The position numbers and the translations under genes are program-made. The notes under the pieces are model-generated. The model was not told where the DNA came from. It saw nothing but the letters and a program-made list of their open reading frames with translations, and made no database searches. DNA of 64,000 bases from Massospora cicadina (Eukaryota; Entomophthoromycota; Entomophthoromycetes; Entomophthorales; Entomophthoraceae), in the NCBI GenBank assembly GCA_022478985.1, contig JAKSZP010000112.1, forward strand, positions 1 through 64,000. Reading direction: 5' to 3'. Within the stretch, counting starts at the first letter, position 1, and each line of letters begins with the position of its first letter. Below are positions 11,942-24,239 of the stretch, one piece after another.

Positions 11942-12043
11942 CATTGCTTCTCTGGGGTGCCTCCCCTGTTCTACGTTCCATTTTCTTTATGTCTTTTTGG
12001 AAGTGTCCATCCCCTGGTCGGCCTTCCCCACAATAAATAAAAA

Positions 12044-12060
12044 TAGAAAGCTTTGGGGAA
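12044..12060. repeat. Right target-site duplication of LINE-1
   Basis: Identical 17-base copy of 6767-6783. Confidence 0.9.
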
Positions 12061-13483
12061 TATTTGGGATTATCCCTGACATTTATAAAAAGCTGACCTT
12101 TTCCAATTTTGGTGTGCTTCATTGCTTTATTTATGCTTGCCAAATTTCTGGTGGTTAGTCCAGGATACCTCAAGAAATCATTTTTTCATATAAAGTGGCA
12201 GATTAACTTTAATTACTAGAACTGTTGGCAACACGGATAGACCATCTTTATTTAATGTATAGTCCCCACTTGGTGTGCAATATCAAAATTTTACACTTGA
12301 AATACTAAGGCTCGACAGGAAATCTATATAAAGGTTCTATTATATTATACAGACATTGCAGTGAAAAATGGTCTATCAACGACTTAAAATGTAAGCCATG
12401 AATTATATTCTAAATTGCTTAGAAGCATATAATACTACAAGGCATTCCCACTTTGTCACAGTGTAGCTTTTCTCCGGCATTCTTAGAGTTCATCTCACTT
12501 ATGCTATAGGGTATTCATCACCAATTTCATCTACATGTCCTAATCAGACACTAATTGCTATTAAGGATGCATTTGTTTGTATAATGAATGTAAATTAAAA
12601 TTTAATTATTTAATTTTAGTTAAGTCATTAAATATTCCAAATGCAATAGTTATAGCTCTGGAATTCCTCATTCCATTAAAAGCCTTTTAGGGATACTTCA
12701 GCAGTTAAAAATTGGCTCACACTGAAAAAAAAAGTTTATAAATGAAGCAATGATAATAGCTGACCAATACTAAGAATAATTGCACATAAACATTTTTTAG
12801 CTGTGACATTGCCAGAAAGCCTCAACTTTCTGGTTTTGAGGTCTCAATGCTTCAGCTTCTACAATAAAACCTATATAGTAAATCTCTTTTTTATAAATAA
12901 GTGCCATTTTTGAGGTTTTAGATTCAATTTGCTGCTGATATATTTCTGAAAACAACTTCAAGTGTTCCAGGTGATCAATAAATTGCAACTAAAAACATGA
13001 TACCATCTAGGTTGATGAGAATGCACAATAATTACAGATAACCTAACATTGTATACATTGTTCGTTGAAATGTAGCTTACACATTGAAAAGACCTTTGGG
13101 CATTTGCATTGGTTGATATAATCCCAGCTGGTAATGATTGCATGTTTTTTTACTTCTTTAGGTATATCAATTTTATAGTATCCAGATATGAGCTCGATTT
13201 CTGAAAAGAATCAAGCCCCTCCTCGGAAATCAAGAGCATCACCTATTCATGGTGGTGAGTATGAGTCTTTTTTCATTAATCTAATCAGCTGATGGTTATA
13301 ATAACAACTCATTTAGATACATTTTTATTTTTACAAATATAAGATTGGAATTGCCCAAGAACTGAAAGATGAAACCAATGATTCATGTTTGAGTAGGTTG
13401 GCAACTATGACCTCACTAACTTATCAGATCTAATTGGCCACATCCAAAAGCATTTGATCCCTGAAATCAACATTATGAATATA
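12061..13483 (-). pseudogene. RNase H/reverse transcriptase region of gypsy element B
   Basis: A minus-strand frame at 12797-12988 reads IDHLEHLKLF and later EALRPQNQKVEAFWQC, the RT thumb that follows the catalytic loop in Ty3/gypsy. Just upstream, the catalytic loop itself is at 13002-13013 and reads NLDG in place of YLDD. The expected RNase H lies at 12100-12700 but no frame is open. The gene continues from the integrase part at 5850-6766 after LINE-1, and is cut at 13484 by element C. Inactive. Confidence 0.72.
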
Positions 13484-13929
13484 TGTTAACTTCCTGATGG
13501 TATTGTTTAAAATCCGCTAAGCAGGTTGCACAGATTTAAAACCACTGAGTAATGGATATACAATATGAAAATTGCCGATCAACCCTCATTTAACCTTCTC
13601 CTCTATCTTTGTCTCGTACTTACCTCCTCTTTTACTTTAAAAATTTCCCTCTTCTAGCCTTCTCATCAAGCTTATATAGCAATAATTTTGGTCAATTCCA
13701 ACCCTTTTGGCTTAAGTTATGCTTTTACATCATTTTTCAATTGGTTTAGCTTATCTCTGAAATGCTCCACAAAGTCTAAAATTCTTATTTTTAGCATCTC
13801 CTCCTCTCCTCTATTAACTTGGTTTGAGTTGAAAAATACTACTCAAATCTTGGGGCTCACTTCAACTATTAAAATATGGTTCGCTGAACTTTATATGGCT
13901 TATGATCCAGTCAAACTAGATTCTTAATA
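13484..13929 (-). repeat. 3' LTR of element C
   Basis: 446 bp, beginning TGTTAACTTCC and ending CTTAATA (ancestral end probably CAACA). It aligns with 34588-35034 throughout, sharing for example CAACCTTCTCCTCT-like and GGTCAATTC blocks. The divergence between the two LTRs shows the insertion is old. Confidence 0.85.
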
Positions 13930-13943
13930 TTAATCCCCCTTGA
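13930..13943 (-). promoter_or_regulatory. Polypurine tract of element C
   Basis: On the minus strand this reads AAGGGGGATTAA, directly beside the 3' LTR. Element F has the matching AAAGGGGGGTAA at the same place. Confidence 0.75.
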
Positions 13944-15120
13944 TTAGATGATTAATCTCTTATTGTTTATAAGGTCGCAGGAACTTAAAATGTACTTGGT
14001 TGATAATCTGACCACACGCAGGTTCCTTAATGGTGTAGGTTTAATACCAATCTTCTCAATTATCTCAAATGGTCCATTCCATATTTTGGCGAGCTTGTTC
14101 TTTCTTCCAAATTTATGTTGGTCGTGGAACAAGACATAATCTCCTATGGGAAACTGTGGGAGCCCGCTATATCTACTTTTTTCACCTGCCTGATCACGAA
14201 TCAACTTAGCTAGGAAAGTAGAATAAACTTTATTATATAGTCTTATCAGCGTATCAATTAATTTGTCAGAGAGCACTGTGGCTCTACTCCACCGGTTTCC
14301 TCTACACAAGAATAGAGCAATGTTAGCAAAGCCGGATGTCTTCCATAAAGTAATTGGAATGGGCTATTCCTCAGGGATTTTGATAGCTAATATTATAAGC
14401 AAAAAATGGCGGTGGATAGGAGGGTACTATATTCAGAGTGGCGACCTTTGCAAACTTACAGAGAGTGTTCAGCAAGGTTTTGACATGTTCAACCATGCTA
14501 ATGGATTCAGGGTGGTATGGGGTAGTTAAGACCCCAAAATTGGCATTAATTCATTAGCTTATGTAGGACATGCGACATGACAATTTTTTGTTGTCCATGA
14601 TAATGAACTATGGACAGCATGGCGCTGTATGAACACTCCATAATGAACTTAAAGGCAGTCACAGCCCCTAGATCCCTGATCGCTCTTGCTTTCACCCACC
14701 TTGTCAAGTGATCTATTGCTACTAGTATATACTTAGAGCAATTCGCCCCAGTTAGCAGAGGCCCCATCACATCAATGCAAACATTGTGCCACACAAAATG
14801 GGGCTAAACCTGCTAATAGGTAGTATTCTTATTGAAAGGGTTTTCCACTTGAAACAGGTGAAAACAAGAAGTTTTTTCAAGCACTCAAAATTCATGCTCT
14901 CTCAATAGTTACGTGGATGCAAAAACTCCAATGTTTTCTGCAAACCTCCAAGAAATACCGCCTTGTGAGAATCCAAAAATATTGCTGACCTGGTGGAAGG
15001 TTTTGCGGAACTCAGTGTCAATTTTCCTGATTTATTATATAGTTCCTCATTGCACAAAAATGTTTTACATCTAAGCTTGTCTAGAAATTTGATCACATGT
15101 AGCGACTCATTGTGATACTA
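13944..15120 (-). pseudogene. Integrase of element C
   Basis: The C-terminal part is open at 13944-14309 with GDYVLFHDQHKFGRKNKLAK followed by IWNGPFEIIEKIG, the GPY/F-type module. The core is at 14546-14794: WHNVCIDVMGPL holds the first catalytic Asp, followed by YILVAIDHLTRWVKA. The second Asp and the Glu fall in broken sequence between 14310 and 14545, and I cannot find them. The zinc-finger region should lie at 14800-15100. The enzyme inserted the cDNA into the chromosome; this copy cannot. Confidence 0.85.
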
Positions 15121-15790
15121 CATTAATCATCTTCTCATACATTATTTTCGCCAAATCTGCCATAATGGTGACTGTAGGTAATTGCAAGAGATAGTCCATG
15201 TTCTGATGTTTTGCCCCCAGCTGGTGTACTATCTTGAAGGCATAAGCTTGGAGCTTCAGTGCCCATCACGCAAGCTGCACTTCAGGCTACTGAAGGTTCT
15301 GCAATCAACGCAAGGATCCATACTCCATTACCACATTAAATATTTACTCCATGGAGGTATACCCAAAACTGTTTATACACATATATAACTGCTAAACACT
15401 CATGCTCAGTCACTGTATAATTCCGTTCATGGTTATTTAGGCAACAGCTACAAAATGCAACCGGGTTTACACTTTATCTCATCATTCTGGGATACTACTG
15501 CTCCTACAGCGGAAAGAGAGACTCATTTTGTACAATAAATTCCTTCTCATAATCAAGGTATTGCAGAACCAACGCACTAACCAGCCCATTTCATAAGACA
15601 TCAAAAGCGTTTTGACAACGTTCCGTCCTGTCAAAGGTAACGTTTTTCTTTAGTACCCTAAAGATTGGGCCCCAATACAGTAGAAGTTAGAAAGGAACCG
15701 CCAGTTATAACTGATCAACCCAAAAAACACCTGAATATCCCGCTTATTACCTGACCAAGTCATCTTATGTATAGCTTCCAACTTCACTGG
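15120..15790 (-). pseudogene. RNase H region of element C
   Basis: The interval lies between RT and integrase, where Ty3/gypsy elements place RNase H. No frame is open. Short stretches match the corresponding part of F at 52090-52450 (for example an ACTCATG(C/G)T-type block followed by repeated CACTCC/CACTCA). The call rests on position. Confidence 0.5.
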
Positions 15791-15797
15791 CTGAGGT

Positions 15798-16640
15798 CTA
15801 AGCTCTTTTGAGTTTATCACAAACCCGTGGTTTCTGATTGCTCCTTAAAATATGGCACTTTTGAGGTTTAATTTTTATGTTAGCCTTGGAAAGCAAGTGG
15901 AACACTTGTTCTGAGAGGTATAGATGCTCTTTGCATGTCTGCGAGAATACATTGGTATCATTGAGGTAGACAAGAATGCAGGAAAGCTTTAGTTCACCCA
16001 AGATGATGTCCATAACTCGCTGGAACGTAGCTGAGGCTTTGCACAACCCTTGGAGCATACACTTAGGGTGTAACAACCCCTCAAGGTAACTATGGCGCAT
16101 TTTTCCAATTTGGCTGCAGGCAACTCAATTTGCCAGTACTTCAATATCAAATTAATTTCTAAGAAACAGTTGGCACCTCCTAACTGATCTAAAGCCTCAT
16201 CAATTTGCGAAAGTGGATATGAATTTTTTTGTAATACTATTAAGCTTCTGGTAGTCAGTTAAGAACTCAAGTTAATGCCATCCTTCTTTTTGAGCAATTA
16301 GCATCAGCAACGCCAAGAGACTCTTTGACGGCTCTGACTTCCCCTGTTTGAACAATGTATCTATCTCTTCTTTGAAAACTTCTTCCGCAGCTTTTGAGTG
16401 GCAGATAGGATATGGCCAAATGGGCAGGTGATCTCTTATGTCCACCCAATGCACAACTATGCGTGCGCATCCCAAATTGTGGTCATCAAACACAAAACTT
16501 TCTTAGTATCTTTCAAATAGGCCATTGCCAATTCTTTCTGTTCCCCTGATAGCCCAGCTAGAGCCTCATGATGAACCACTGTCATTACGCTGGATGATGT
16601 TTTACGGGTAAGCTGAGGTCTTCCTAAGAACCAAAGTTGT
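15798..16640 (-). pseudogene. Reverse transcriptase of element C
   Basis: The frame 15798-16100 contains GLCKASATFQRVMDIILGEL (motif B region), then CILVYLNDTNVFSQ. The catalytic loop at 15957-15968 is YLND, not YLDD. The N-terminal RT part is at 16272-16493 on the same strand in another frame (FKEEIDTLFKQG; motif PSKSLLALLMLIAQKEG). A 166-base broken stretch separates the parts. Inactive at the active site and by frame. Confidence 0.85.
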
Positions 16641-17046
16641 GAAAATGGTGAACCTCATCAATATGAGTCAAATGTAGATATGCCACCATATGTTGCCTTT
16701 GTACCGTCAAAGTTTCCTTCTGTAGGTTTGCTAATAACACCTTCACTTCCCCATGCCCCAATAACAATAACCTAGGAGCCACATGGGGTTCAAGCCATAA
16801 TGCTGGTGGATCCCTATAATATCACCGTTTAGCCCTTCAGGATTTTTTATTAAAGCTCCATTCCTGCTATGACCTGGTGCTCATAAGTTATACTTAGATT
16901 GTTTGCAGTCCAGAGAGAAATTCCATTATACTGTAGATCTGGTTAGGAAGAGCTATGGTCCTCCGCTTCATCCACCAATAATGGACCAGAATCGCGCCAT
17001 CTCTATAGGTGATATTAATTGACTGGGGCAGATGGGTCCTTTGGGA

Positions 17047-17290
17047 CTATGATGGAAATAAATAAATAGAGATTAGTTGTATTAAAATATAAAATGTTTC
17101 TTCCGCCATATCAACCACTGCCCCAATTCGCAGGATGAGTGTGGCCCCAATCAACATGTCATAATTATTAGGCAAAAACACAGCCTTGGAAGATGCGCGT
17201 ACTGAGCCAAACCTCAGAGACGATGTGATGTATGCAATCTCTAACACAGTGCTCTGCGCCCAGAAGTCCCATACACTACTCAATATTCTA
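17047..17290 (-). pseudogene. Protease, C-terminal half, element C
   Basis: The frame contains SSLRFGSVRASSKAVFLPN and then YDMLIGATLILRIGAVVDM, the conserved end of retroviral-type aspartic proteases (hydrophobic-LIG plus a terminal GAxxD). The matching F protein reads YDLLIGTVFLQHFGAVVDM. The active-site half is not here. It lies 14.3 kb away at 31592-31700 because element D inserted between the two halves. Confidence 0.85.
17286..17290. repeat. Left target-site duplication of element D (TTCTA)
   Basis: TTCTA precedes the LTR start TGTCAGAG. TTCTA also follows the right LTR end CAACA at 31587-31591. Confidence 0.85.
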
Positions 17291-17854
17291 TGTCAGAGTC
17301 CTACTCAAATTGGAGATTCAGATGTGTCAGCTGTAGGGATTTGAGCCTGACCTGACGAAATAACTAAGACATAATAAGGTATAATCCCTAACGAGAATCA
17401 CAGTCTTCTGACATCAGGGATCAACCCTGATTTATGAATTTGACTTTTGCTGCCTCCAAAGCTATTTAATCTTGGGGTTCAAACCTGTTCCATACGGCAA
17501 TCAAGTCCTTACTGACCAGGATGACCAGCCTGCCACAGAATTCCCAATTGGTAATGAGTAAAGGTTTTAGATTGGAACGTTTGGATATTTACCAAGAAAA
17601 TATCCCAAATCCCCATATAATAACGATTATAAGATAATAGAGATTGCTCTCTCTATGCTTTAACATTTTGCACTACCTCTAATGTCATTTTGGGATGAAC
17701 ATATATTTATTATTTACCACTCCAATCATAGTATCCTGAGTGAAGACTTTTGGGAAAAGAAAAGTAAGACTTATTATCTACCACCCATGAACTATGGGTC
17801 CTTTGGCCTCAAAAAATTAAGGGATGTGTGGTATCAACCCCCATGGTTCCAACA
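17291..17854 (+). repeat. 5' LTR of element D
   Basis: 564 bp, TGTCAGAG to CCAACA. It aligns with 31019-31586, including AACATATATTTA and GGCCTCAAAAAA blocks. An open frame of 75 codons crosses its 3' end (17682-17909) with a similar one in the other LTR, but LTRs are not expected to code and I do not count it as a gene. Confidence 0.88.
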
Positions 17855-17858
17855 AAAC

Positions 17859-17875
17859 TGGTGCTCCCTGCCAGC
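17859..17875 (+). promoter_or_regulatory. Primer-binding site of element D
   Basis: TGGTGCTCCCTGCCAG, four bases after the LTR. It is a diverged form of the TGGTGCTCACTACAGGGG site shared by the other gypsy elements here. Confidence 0.65.
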
Positions 17876-18439
17876 TTTACCTCCTTTTAACAGTGAAAAT
17901 TTAATTTAAATAAACAATGGACAATAAAGATTTGGCTTTGGAAAACGCCTCAGATCGTGAAGCCGCCTGTCTCAGTGAATGGGCAATCGATATGCACATA
18001 AGAGTATATCAGCAAACCATGACATTCTATTTCCCCCATCATTGGAAATGACTCTCCATGCTCCGTCTTCAGAGAAATATAACTTACTCTTATCAGACTT
18101 TGCCGAAGCTCTCCAGCTCCTCTTATATGGGGCCATTGTTCCTGGAGGCTGAGCTAATAGAAGATGAACTCTTGTGGTATTAGCCCCTATGATTTTATTG
18201 GCCCAAAATCTTTGTTCTATGTAGATCAGGTTTGAGCTGGACGTACAGAATACTTTTTGCGTCAATTTGCACATCCCACATTGTACCATCTACTGCAAGT
18301 AGCCAGGTTCCATAACCAGGAACTACTACGAGTTCTTCAGTTATTTGAGATGAAATATATGCAACTCCTCCTGTTCTACCAATCTGCCTCCCAGTTCAGC
18401 AGTGAAAAATGAAACGCTTTATTGAGAAATCGGCAGCTC

Positions 18440-20100
18440 ATCAATGAGATATAAGACGTGTCAACCCACTTAGATCGAAGGATCATGAGATCATTTAAAC
18501 GGAACTCATTAATTTTAGTCAACTAGAGGTCAATATTCATACACAGGTCGTAGAGTATACCTTTGAGTTACAAACTGAAGCTGGTAACTTTATGACCTAT
18601 GTGGACAAACGTCTCCGCTTGTTGCAAAAAATGATCTAGGAAGTATGTGATGGCCAGATTATCCTCTATTCTTTAGGACCACAAGGAGTGCCTGCTGAGC
18701 GCAGACCTCTAGTTGTGATGGACATGATTGTGAACGAGAACCCACTTGAAAATTTGGAACCTCTGGTAGTGACGGACATGTTGGAGGACGGACCCCTGGA
18801 CCTCCTGGTCTTAATGCTGACTTAGGCATCCCTGATGAACGCCTCCAAGCGTTAGTTCAACAAGTTTAAAATCTCAATGTCCATTAGGACGCGTCACCCA
18901 TGGAGCTCAAATCACTTGGGATGGAGTTCATCTCTCCCTGAAATTTCCCTAACCACTCATCATGAATGCCTCAGGAACTTAGAAACCCTACCTGCTATGG
19001 TATGTGGGTTGGAGAAAATAGTGCTCGCCACTGAGCAACATTAACTCAACCTCTTAGATGCCACTACTGAGTTAAAAAAAGAAATGCAGCAGTTACACCA
19101 GCTTGATGCCATAAAATAGGATTTTGTGCCGCCCATAAACAAGTATATTTTATAATCAAAGATATCAACGACCTATAAAATCAAGTGGATGCGATTCATC
19201 ATTAAGAGTATTTTTGAAATACCGCTTCTTTGTTAGGTGAAAGCGTGGTCCCAGTGTCAGTAAATTTTTTCCACCCTTAACCCCTCCAAGTGGTATATTT
19301 AAACCCTCGTTCAAATTAAAATTACGTCCCAAGAAAGGGGAGCACCTTCTTTTTTATATTGCTATGAAAGCGCTATGTAAAAAGCTACTGACAACCAACA
19401 GCTCAAACATTTGATGAACCGTCTTAGTCGCTTGTCTCAAGACATTATGGTCTCTCATCTAATACATTGCTGTATTTGGAATGAAGCCAAGATTCCATGC
19501 TTCTAGAATTTAGGAGCGATCTAATCTTATCTAACCAAAAACAAACCTTTATGAGAATTAGTCTTAATTGGGGAGAGACCATAAATGATTTTGTGCATTG
19601 TTTTACCTCAAGTCTCATATGAGTTACAGTGAATCGTTTTACATTAGATGATGCTATCACCGCTTCATTTTTGGAGCTTAAAAATATGCCTAATATTCTA
19701 CTTTATCTTAAAGCGGTATTGTCTAACTTGACGTCCCTCCTCCATATCAAAGAAGCCATTCTGAAGACTCCTGACAAACTACACAAACCCACTGGGACAC
19801 CTTGTTTTAACAATAATAATTGCAAGCCACAAATGTTTGAAGTTACGCCCTCTGATTCGCTTACATAGATTTATTCTGCACTTTATGCAAGTAACCCAAC
19901 CATACTGTACCCTTTTGTCACAATCGCCATAATGAGATCTTAAAGACAAGTCAGTATAGTGCAAGAGGCTCCCTATGCTGACAACACTCAAGTGCCTCAA
20001 GACCCTTGTTCTAGCTCTAGTATTATTCCCAGAACCTTGGATGTTTTGTGTTAGCTGCCTAAGCAGAAGTCGATGTACATCTCTTTTATCCAAGGTAATA
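18440..20100 (+). pseudogene. Gag of element D, with collagen-like stretch and CCHC knuckle
   Basis: The structural protein, heavily broken. In order: a coiled-coil-like N-terminus (FELQTEAGNFMTYVDKRLR, about 18560-18620), a Gly-rich Gly-X-Y stretch (18676-18812; GPQGVP, GSDGHVG, PGPPG) in two frames, a Gag core (NRFTLDDAITASFLELKN near 19630-19680, matching LNLDDAINAVMSALTS of E) and a zinc knuckle at 19877-19918. The knuckle reads CTLCK-stop-PNHTVPFC, so CX2CX4HX4C with one Gln-to-stop change (CAA to TAA). The same architecture occurs in E. Confidence 0.75.
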
Positions 20101-20279
20101 AAGATCTTCAGCTTTTTTTATTTTTTATTGGGCAGATATTCCAACAAATTTTGGGGGTAAGCTCCTCTATGAAGAGCTAAGCGCTGGCAGATAAAATCTT
20201 CTTTAGTATTGACATCTTCAGCTTGGCTGTGGCAATATACCTCACTTGCTTCGCTGCAAATCCCTAATGACAGTCTTCT

Positions 20280-21420
20280 AGACGTTAAAATCGTTCAAAT
20301 CTTTGGTGATTCAGGTTGAGGTACTCATTTACAAGTTTAAAGTCCTGGAGATAATCAATACCTGTTCACTGGTTAACGTCATATCATCCCAACTTATCCA
20401 AAAGATTTTTGGCTCCAGACTTGATTGTCAGACAATTGCAATTCTGATATTGTGAGAAGAGAGGTTGAAATGAAAATAACAATACTATTTGCCAAAAGAC
20501 CATGGCCAATTTGCGTTGGAACCCCTTGAATCGGGGTAATAACTTTATCAATAATTCTTGGGCAAAAAAAACGAGTTTGGGTAAGCAAATTGCACCAACT
20601 ATGCAGTGAAATCATGGGAGTCCATCAGTGGTTCCTTTCCATCCCACTTCTAATTTAATTCAAGCACTTACGCCACAAACACCCCCTTTTATAGCCTTGG
20701 AGGGGGTCCCTCAAGGTGAAACTATTTTCTGGCAAGGTAAAGGCTCAAATATATACATATTTGCCTCACGGATATGTCATACCTACATTTGCCCCTCCAT
20801 CAGCCGTTCTCTCAAAGCGAGCTGAGATTTGAGAGTGCCAATAGGTCGAATGTCCATATTTCCAATTAGGCTCAAAGCTAATAATGAAATTGATGTTTAT
20901 TGCAATTGAAGACCATAGTCACTAAAAAAAACTAAAAACCAAAATTTATAAATAGGGTTTTTTTACCCCATGTGACAACTAATAAAATATATAAAAACTC
21001 ATTATTTTAGTAACTATTAGTGTTTTGTTAATTTTTGTATAAGTGGTGAAAAAACCCATGAATTAAATTTTTGGAATATAGGTAAAAAGGCAACAGAAAG
21101 CATCTTCAACGCATAATTTCACATTGATTCATGAAGCTAAGTATGGGACGGTAAATAATCATTCTAATAAGGCAATTGGGGCGTATTTTGCCTTTCCCCT
21201 TTTATCTGGGAAACTTATGTTTACTGTCCCTGCTATTGCCTTAGAAAATGATTATTATGATTTTCTTATATGAGACGATTTGATTCAGGAGGTTAACTAT
21301 ATAATCAACAATAAAGAAAAATACCTTTTGCTATTAGGTATCAGATCCTTTTAATATTTAAACTCCCAGTCAAAAGTAAAGGAGCCCCAAAAACTAACCT
21401 GCCTCCTCAAATATCTATCA
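20280..21420 (+). pseudogene. Protease region of element D
   Basis: The C-terminal protease signature is visible at about 21190-21300: LMFTVPAIALENDYYDFLI, where element E has FTFSIPAIVLDN and SDLLL. A Gly-Asp-Ser-Gly at 20305-20316 may be what remains of the active site but is far upstream and uncertain. A GC-poor stretch (20830-21060) between has no coding sign. Confidence 0.55.
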
Positions 21421-21423
21421 TCC

Positions 21424-22640
21424 ATGTGTAAAGTTGAATATCAGGTCTTAGAAGGAAAAACTGAGTTACCCCCTGAAGGTGTGGACTCTGAAGATGGAAT
21501 CCCTCTGTATTCCCCACATCTGATTACACTACCTTCTTTCTCCCAAGTTATTGTGGATATGGGGATTAAGATCTTCACTCCTCCATATCAAGTTTTGGAG
21601 CTATTTGGACACAAACATTTCAATTAAAGAAGCGTTGACCTGTCTGGGGATTTTGGATCCTGCTTATGGAAAATCTTTTTATTAAGAAACTAACAGATCA
21701 AACCCTCTGAGTCCCACAGTATGCCCTTATTGCTTATATAAAACTATGTCCTAATGAAAATATCGCTGACATGAGTTGTTTTGGCTCTTTACAAGATTCA
21801 ATATTTGATTCCCTGACCACCATAGATATGGTTGAAAGAAGGAATTAGAGACAATCTCACCTAACAAAAGCTGGAACGTCAAAGACATCCTCAGGGACTA
21901 TTAAAATATTTTTTCCTCAGGACCAAGTGATTACAGAAAAATGGCCGAGTATTTCACCAAATTGAGACTGAGACTCACCCTCCATTCAAAACTCGAACAT
22001 ACCAAAAATCTAAAGTTGAGGAAGCTCAAGTGACCTTAAAGCTACACCAACTTTTTAAAGCCCAGGTTATTTGTGCCTTCTAAAAGCCTGTTGGCCTCCC
22101 CACTCCTATTAATTTGGAAAAAGGATGGTGGTCACCGTGTTGTCATGAATTATCGCCGCCTCAATTCAATCACAACAAAAGATAGCTATCCATTTCTAAG
22201 TACAGATGATTCCTTATGCTTGATGTCAGGTTCCCAAATTTTTTTGGCTATGGATCTCGCCACCGGTACTGGAAAGTCAATTTATCACCTGAGGATCAGG
22301 AAAGATGCGCCCTCAACTCAAGTGAAGGACTGGTTGAGCCCACTCAAATGTCGCAGGGGTTATGTAATGCCCTTGCTACCTTCCAACGCGCCATGGACGG
22401 ACTTTTAGCTTATTTAAAAAACGTTCTTGTGTGCTAGTTTATCTTGATAAAATTACCATTTTTTGATAACCTTTAACAAGCACATAGATCATCTCAGGCA
22501 AGCTTTCTAGCAGTTACGCCAAGCTTCGTTAAAACTAAAGCTGTTAAAATGCTCCTTCTTTCATAACAGAAATGAATTTTTTGGGCCATGAGTAGGTAAA
22601 GCCGGAAATCCCCAATGGACAATAAGATTATGGCTAATTC
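21424..22640 (+). pseudogene. Reverse transcriptase of element D
   Basis: The N-terminal linker (21424-21627) leads to RT: LLIWKKDGGHRVVMNYRRLN at 22106-22170, FLAMDLATG at 22243-22269, then after a frameshift MSQGLCNALATFQRAMDG (22348-22400). The catalytic loop at 22440-22451 reads YLDK, one Asp kept and one lost. A TAG precedes it in the other frame. Inactive. Confidence 0.85.
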
Positions 22641-23455
22641 TAAGTTGTCTTACCTAAATCCCTAAGAGAACTACATGTTTTTTGGAGATGTGAGATATTA
22701 TCACCAGTTTATTCCCCACTTTGCCAAAACCTCCAAGACTCTAGTATATTTATTAAAGAATGGGATACCATTCCAAAGGAACCAATAGCAACAGCATGCC
22801 TTCAACCTGCTACACATCTCCTTCCCACTAACAAGTACATATACATCCTGATTTTGATAAACCCTTTTTCCTCTTTACTAATGCTAGCAATATAGCCATT
22901 GGAGCCATACTATTGTAGAAAAATGAAAGCTTAGTAGACCATCCTATCGCCTACTATAGCAAAACCCTAGACAGAGTCAAGCACAACTATAGTAATACAG
23001 AACGTGAATGCTTGTAAATACTATTGGCTATTAGGCATTTCCGTCCTTATTTATGAAGGAAACATTTTTTATAATCACATATCAAAATTCATTGTGATGG
23101 CTACAGCTTTTTAAGAACCCTGATGGGAGGGTAGCCGCAGGGCGTTAAAACTTCATAACTACGATTTTCCATTATTTATTGACCAGGTCCTATACACCAA
23201 AGCGCGGAGTGCCTATCCCAGCTTCACATATTAGCTTTAATCACCCCTAAAGATGATCGACTCTACAACCTTCTAACTCAATTCTATTCATGGAAGGAAG
23301 AATCTCCGGCCCTTCAAAAGGAATTAACAAAGAAATCAGCTAATCATGTCAAAAATTGGTCAACTGTACAAAGTTGTTTTCCAAAAATAGTTGCCTACAT
23401 CTGGCTCTCAGCTTGAACTGATGTCAATTTGGAGGGACATCAGTAAGTTGACCGT
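22640..23455 (+). pseudogene. RNase H and zinc-finger start of element D
   Basis: RNase H signatures are clear but split by stops: TNASNIAIGAILL (22875-22915), then DHPIAYYSKTLDRVKHNYSN and ERECL, ending with AIRHFRPYL (23020-23060). The connector runs to 23455, where the integrase HHCC finger begins (LEGHQ near 23430-23447). Element E is inserted right after this point and the finger resumes at 30005. Three TAG or TAA codons lie in RNase H. Confidence 0.8.
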
Positions 23456-23803
23456 TGGTATCAGAATTTCGCCAAATTCATCTGTTCCCAAAACGTTTAC
23501 TGAAATATCCCTCTGATAATATCAGAGGGGGAACTCAATGAATCTACTTTTGTCAAGCCTAAACCAAAAGAGCATTCTTATCCTGAACAGGTAATATCAG
23601 AAGATATGATCGCTCAACGATTGGAAAGATCTGATGAAACCAGAACTACTTCAGAGCCTATAAATATTTAATCCTTTCATATTTAAAGAATAAGTCTATT
23701 TAAAACCTTATTTTTAATATTGTTCATAACTTTTCTGGTAAATCCGCCTATGTTACTTCAAGATAATGCCTGCCATTTTTGAAGCGTAATTCAAAAATTC
23801 AAA
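23456..23803 (+). repeat. 5' LTR of element E
   Basis: About 348 bp. It aligns with 29663-30004: GTATCAG start, AATAATATCA, GTCAAGCCTAA, AGAGCCTATAAATATT, CCTGCCATTTTT and AATTCAAAA near the end. The start may be a few bases off. Confidence 0.75.
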
Positions 23804-23822
23804 GCGGTATTCATTACAGGGG
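23804..23822 (+). promoter_or_regulatory. Primer-binding site of element E
   Basis: CGGTATTCATTACAGGGGC follows the LTR. It is a decayed form of TGGTGCTCACTACAGGGGC; most changes are C/T or G/A. Confidence 0.65.
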
Positions 23823-24239
23823 CACTCTGAGTTATGCACCAGTAAAAACGTCCATCACTACAATGGACTCTCGTTTTCGCCTGAAGAATCTCATGACCAT
23901 GAGCAAGGCAGTATTCTACAATGGGTCCATTCCACTAGAACTGAAATACCAAGTGTGCCATCTACGTTGGAATTTAGTTCCAACTTAGAATTTTATGATC
24001 CCAATTTAAACTTTGTTATAATTTTTAAATACAGCCCAAGGTTTTAAAAAACATCATCTATAAGATGCTTGAGGGGTTCTAATTTTTGGAATCCATTCTA
24101 CTAAATCTTGGACTAATGCTGTACCCTCTATGACGAGGGATTTATTTCTAAACTTCTCCTTTTCCAGGTATTGGTAATGAGCAATATTTATACTTAGTTT
24201 GTACACCCTACGCTATACCAATTATAACAAGTAGTAGGA

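Larger units (their letters stand above)
6784..12043 (+). mobile_element. LINE-1: full-length L1-type non-LTR retrotransposon, decayed
   Basis: A 5.26-kb element with a short 5' UTR, ORF1 (Gag-like with CCHC knuckle), ORF2 (endonuclease, reverse transcriptase, C-terminal zinc motif) and an AATAAATAAAAAT 3' tail. Identical 17-bp repeats flank it. The 5' end corresponds to the 5' end of LINE-2 at 44209, so both are full length. Its ORFs carry several frameshifts and stops that LINE-2 lacks, so this is the more decayed copy. It is inserted in the decayed gypsy element B. Confidence 0.92.

Noticed and set aside
17682..17909. 75-codon frame and its counterpart at 31397-31615
   Set aside because: Both lie in the two LTRs of D; similarity follows from LTR identity, not from coding.
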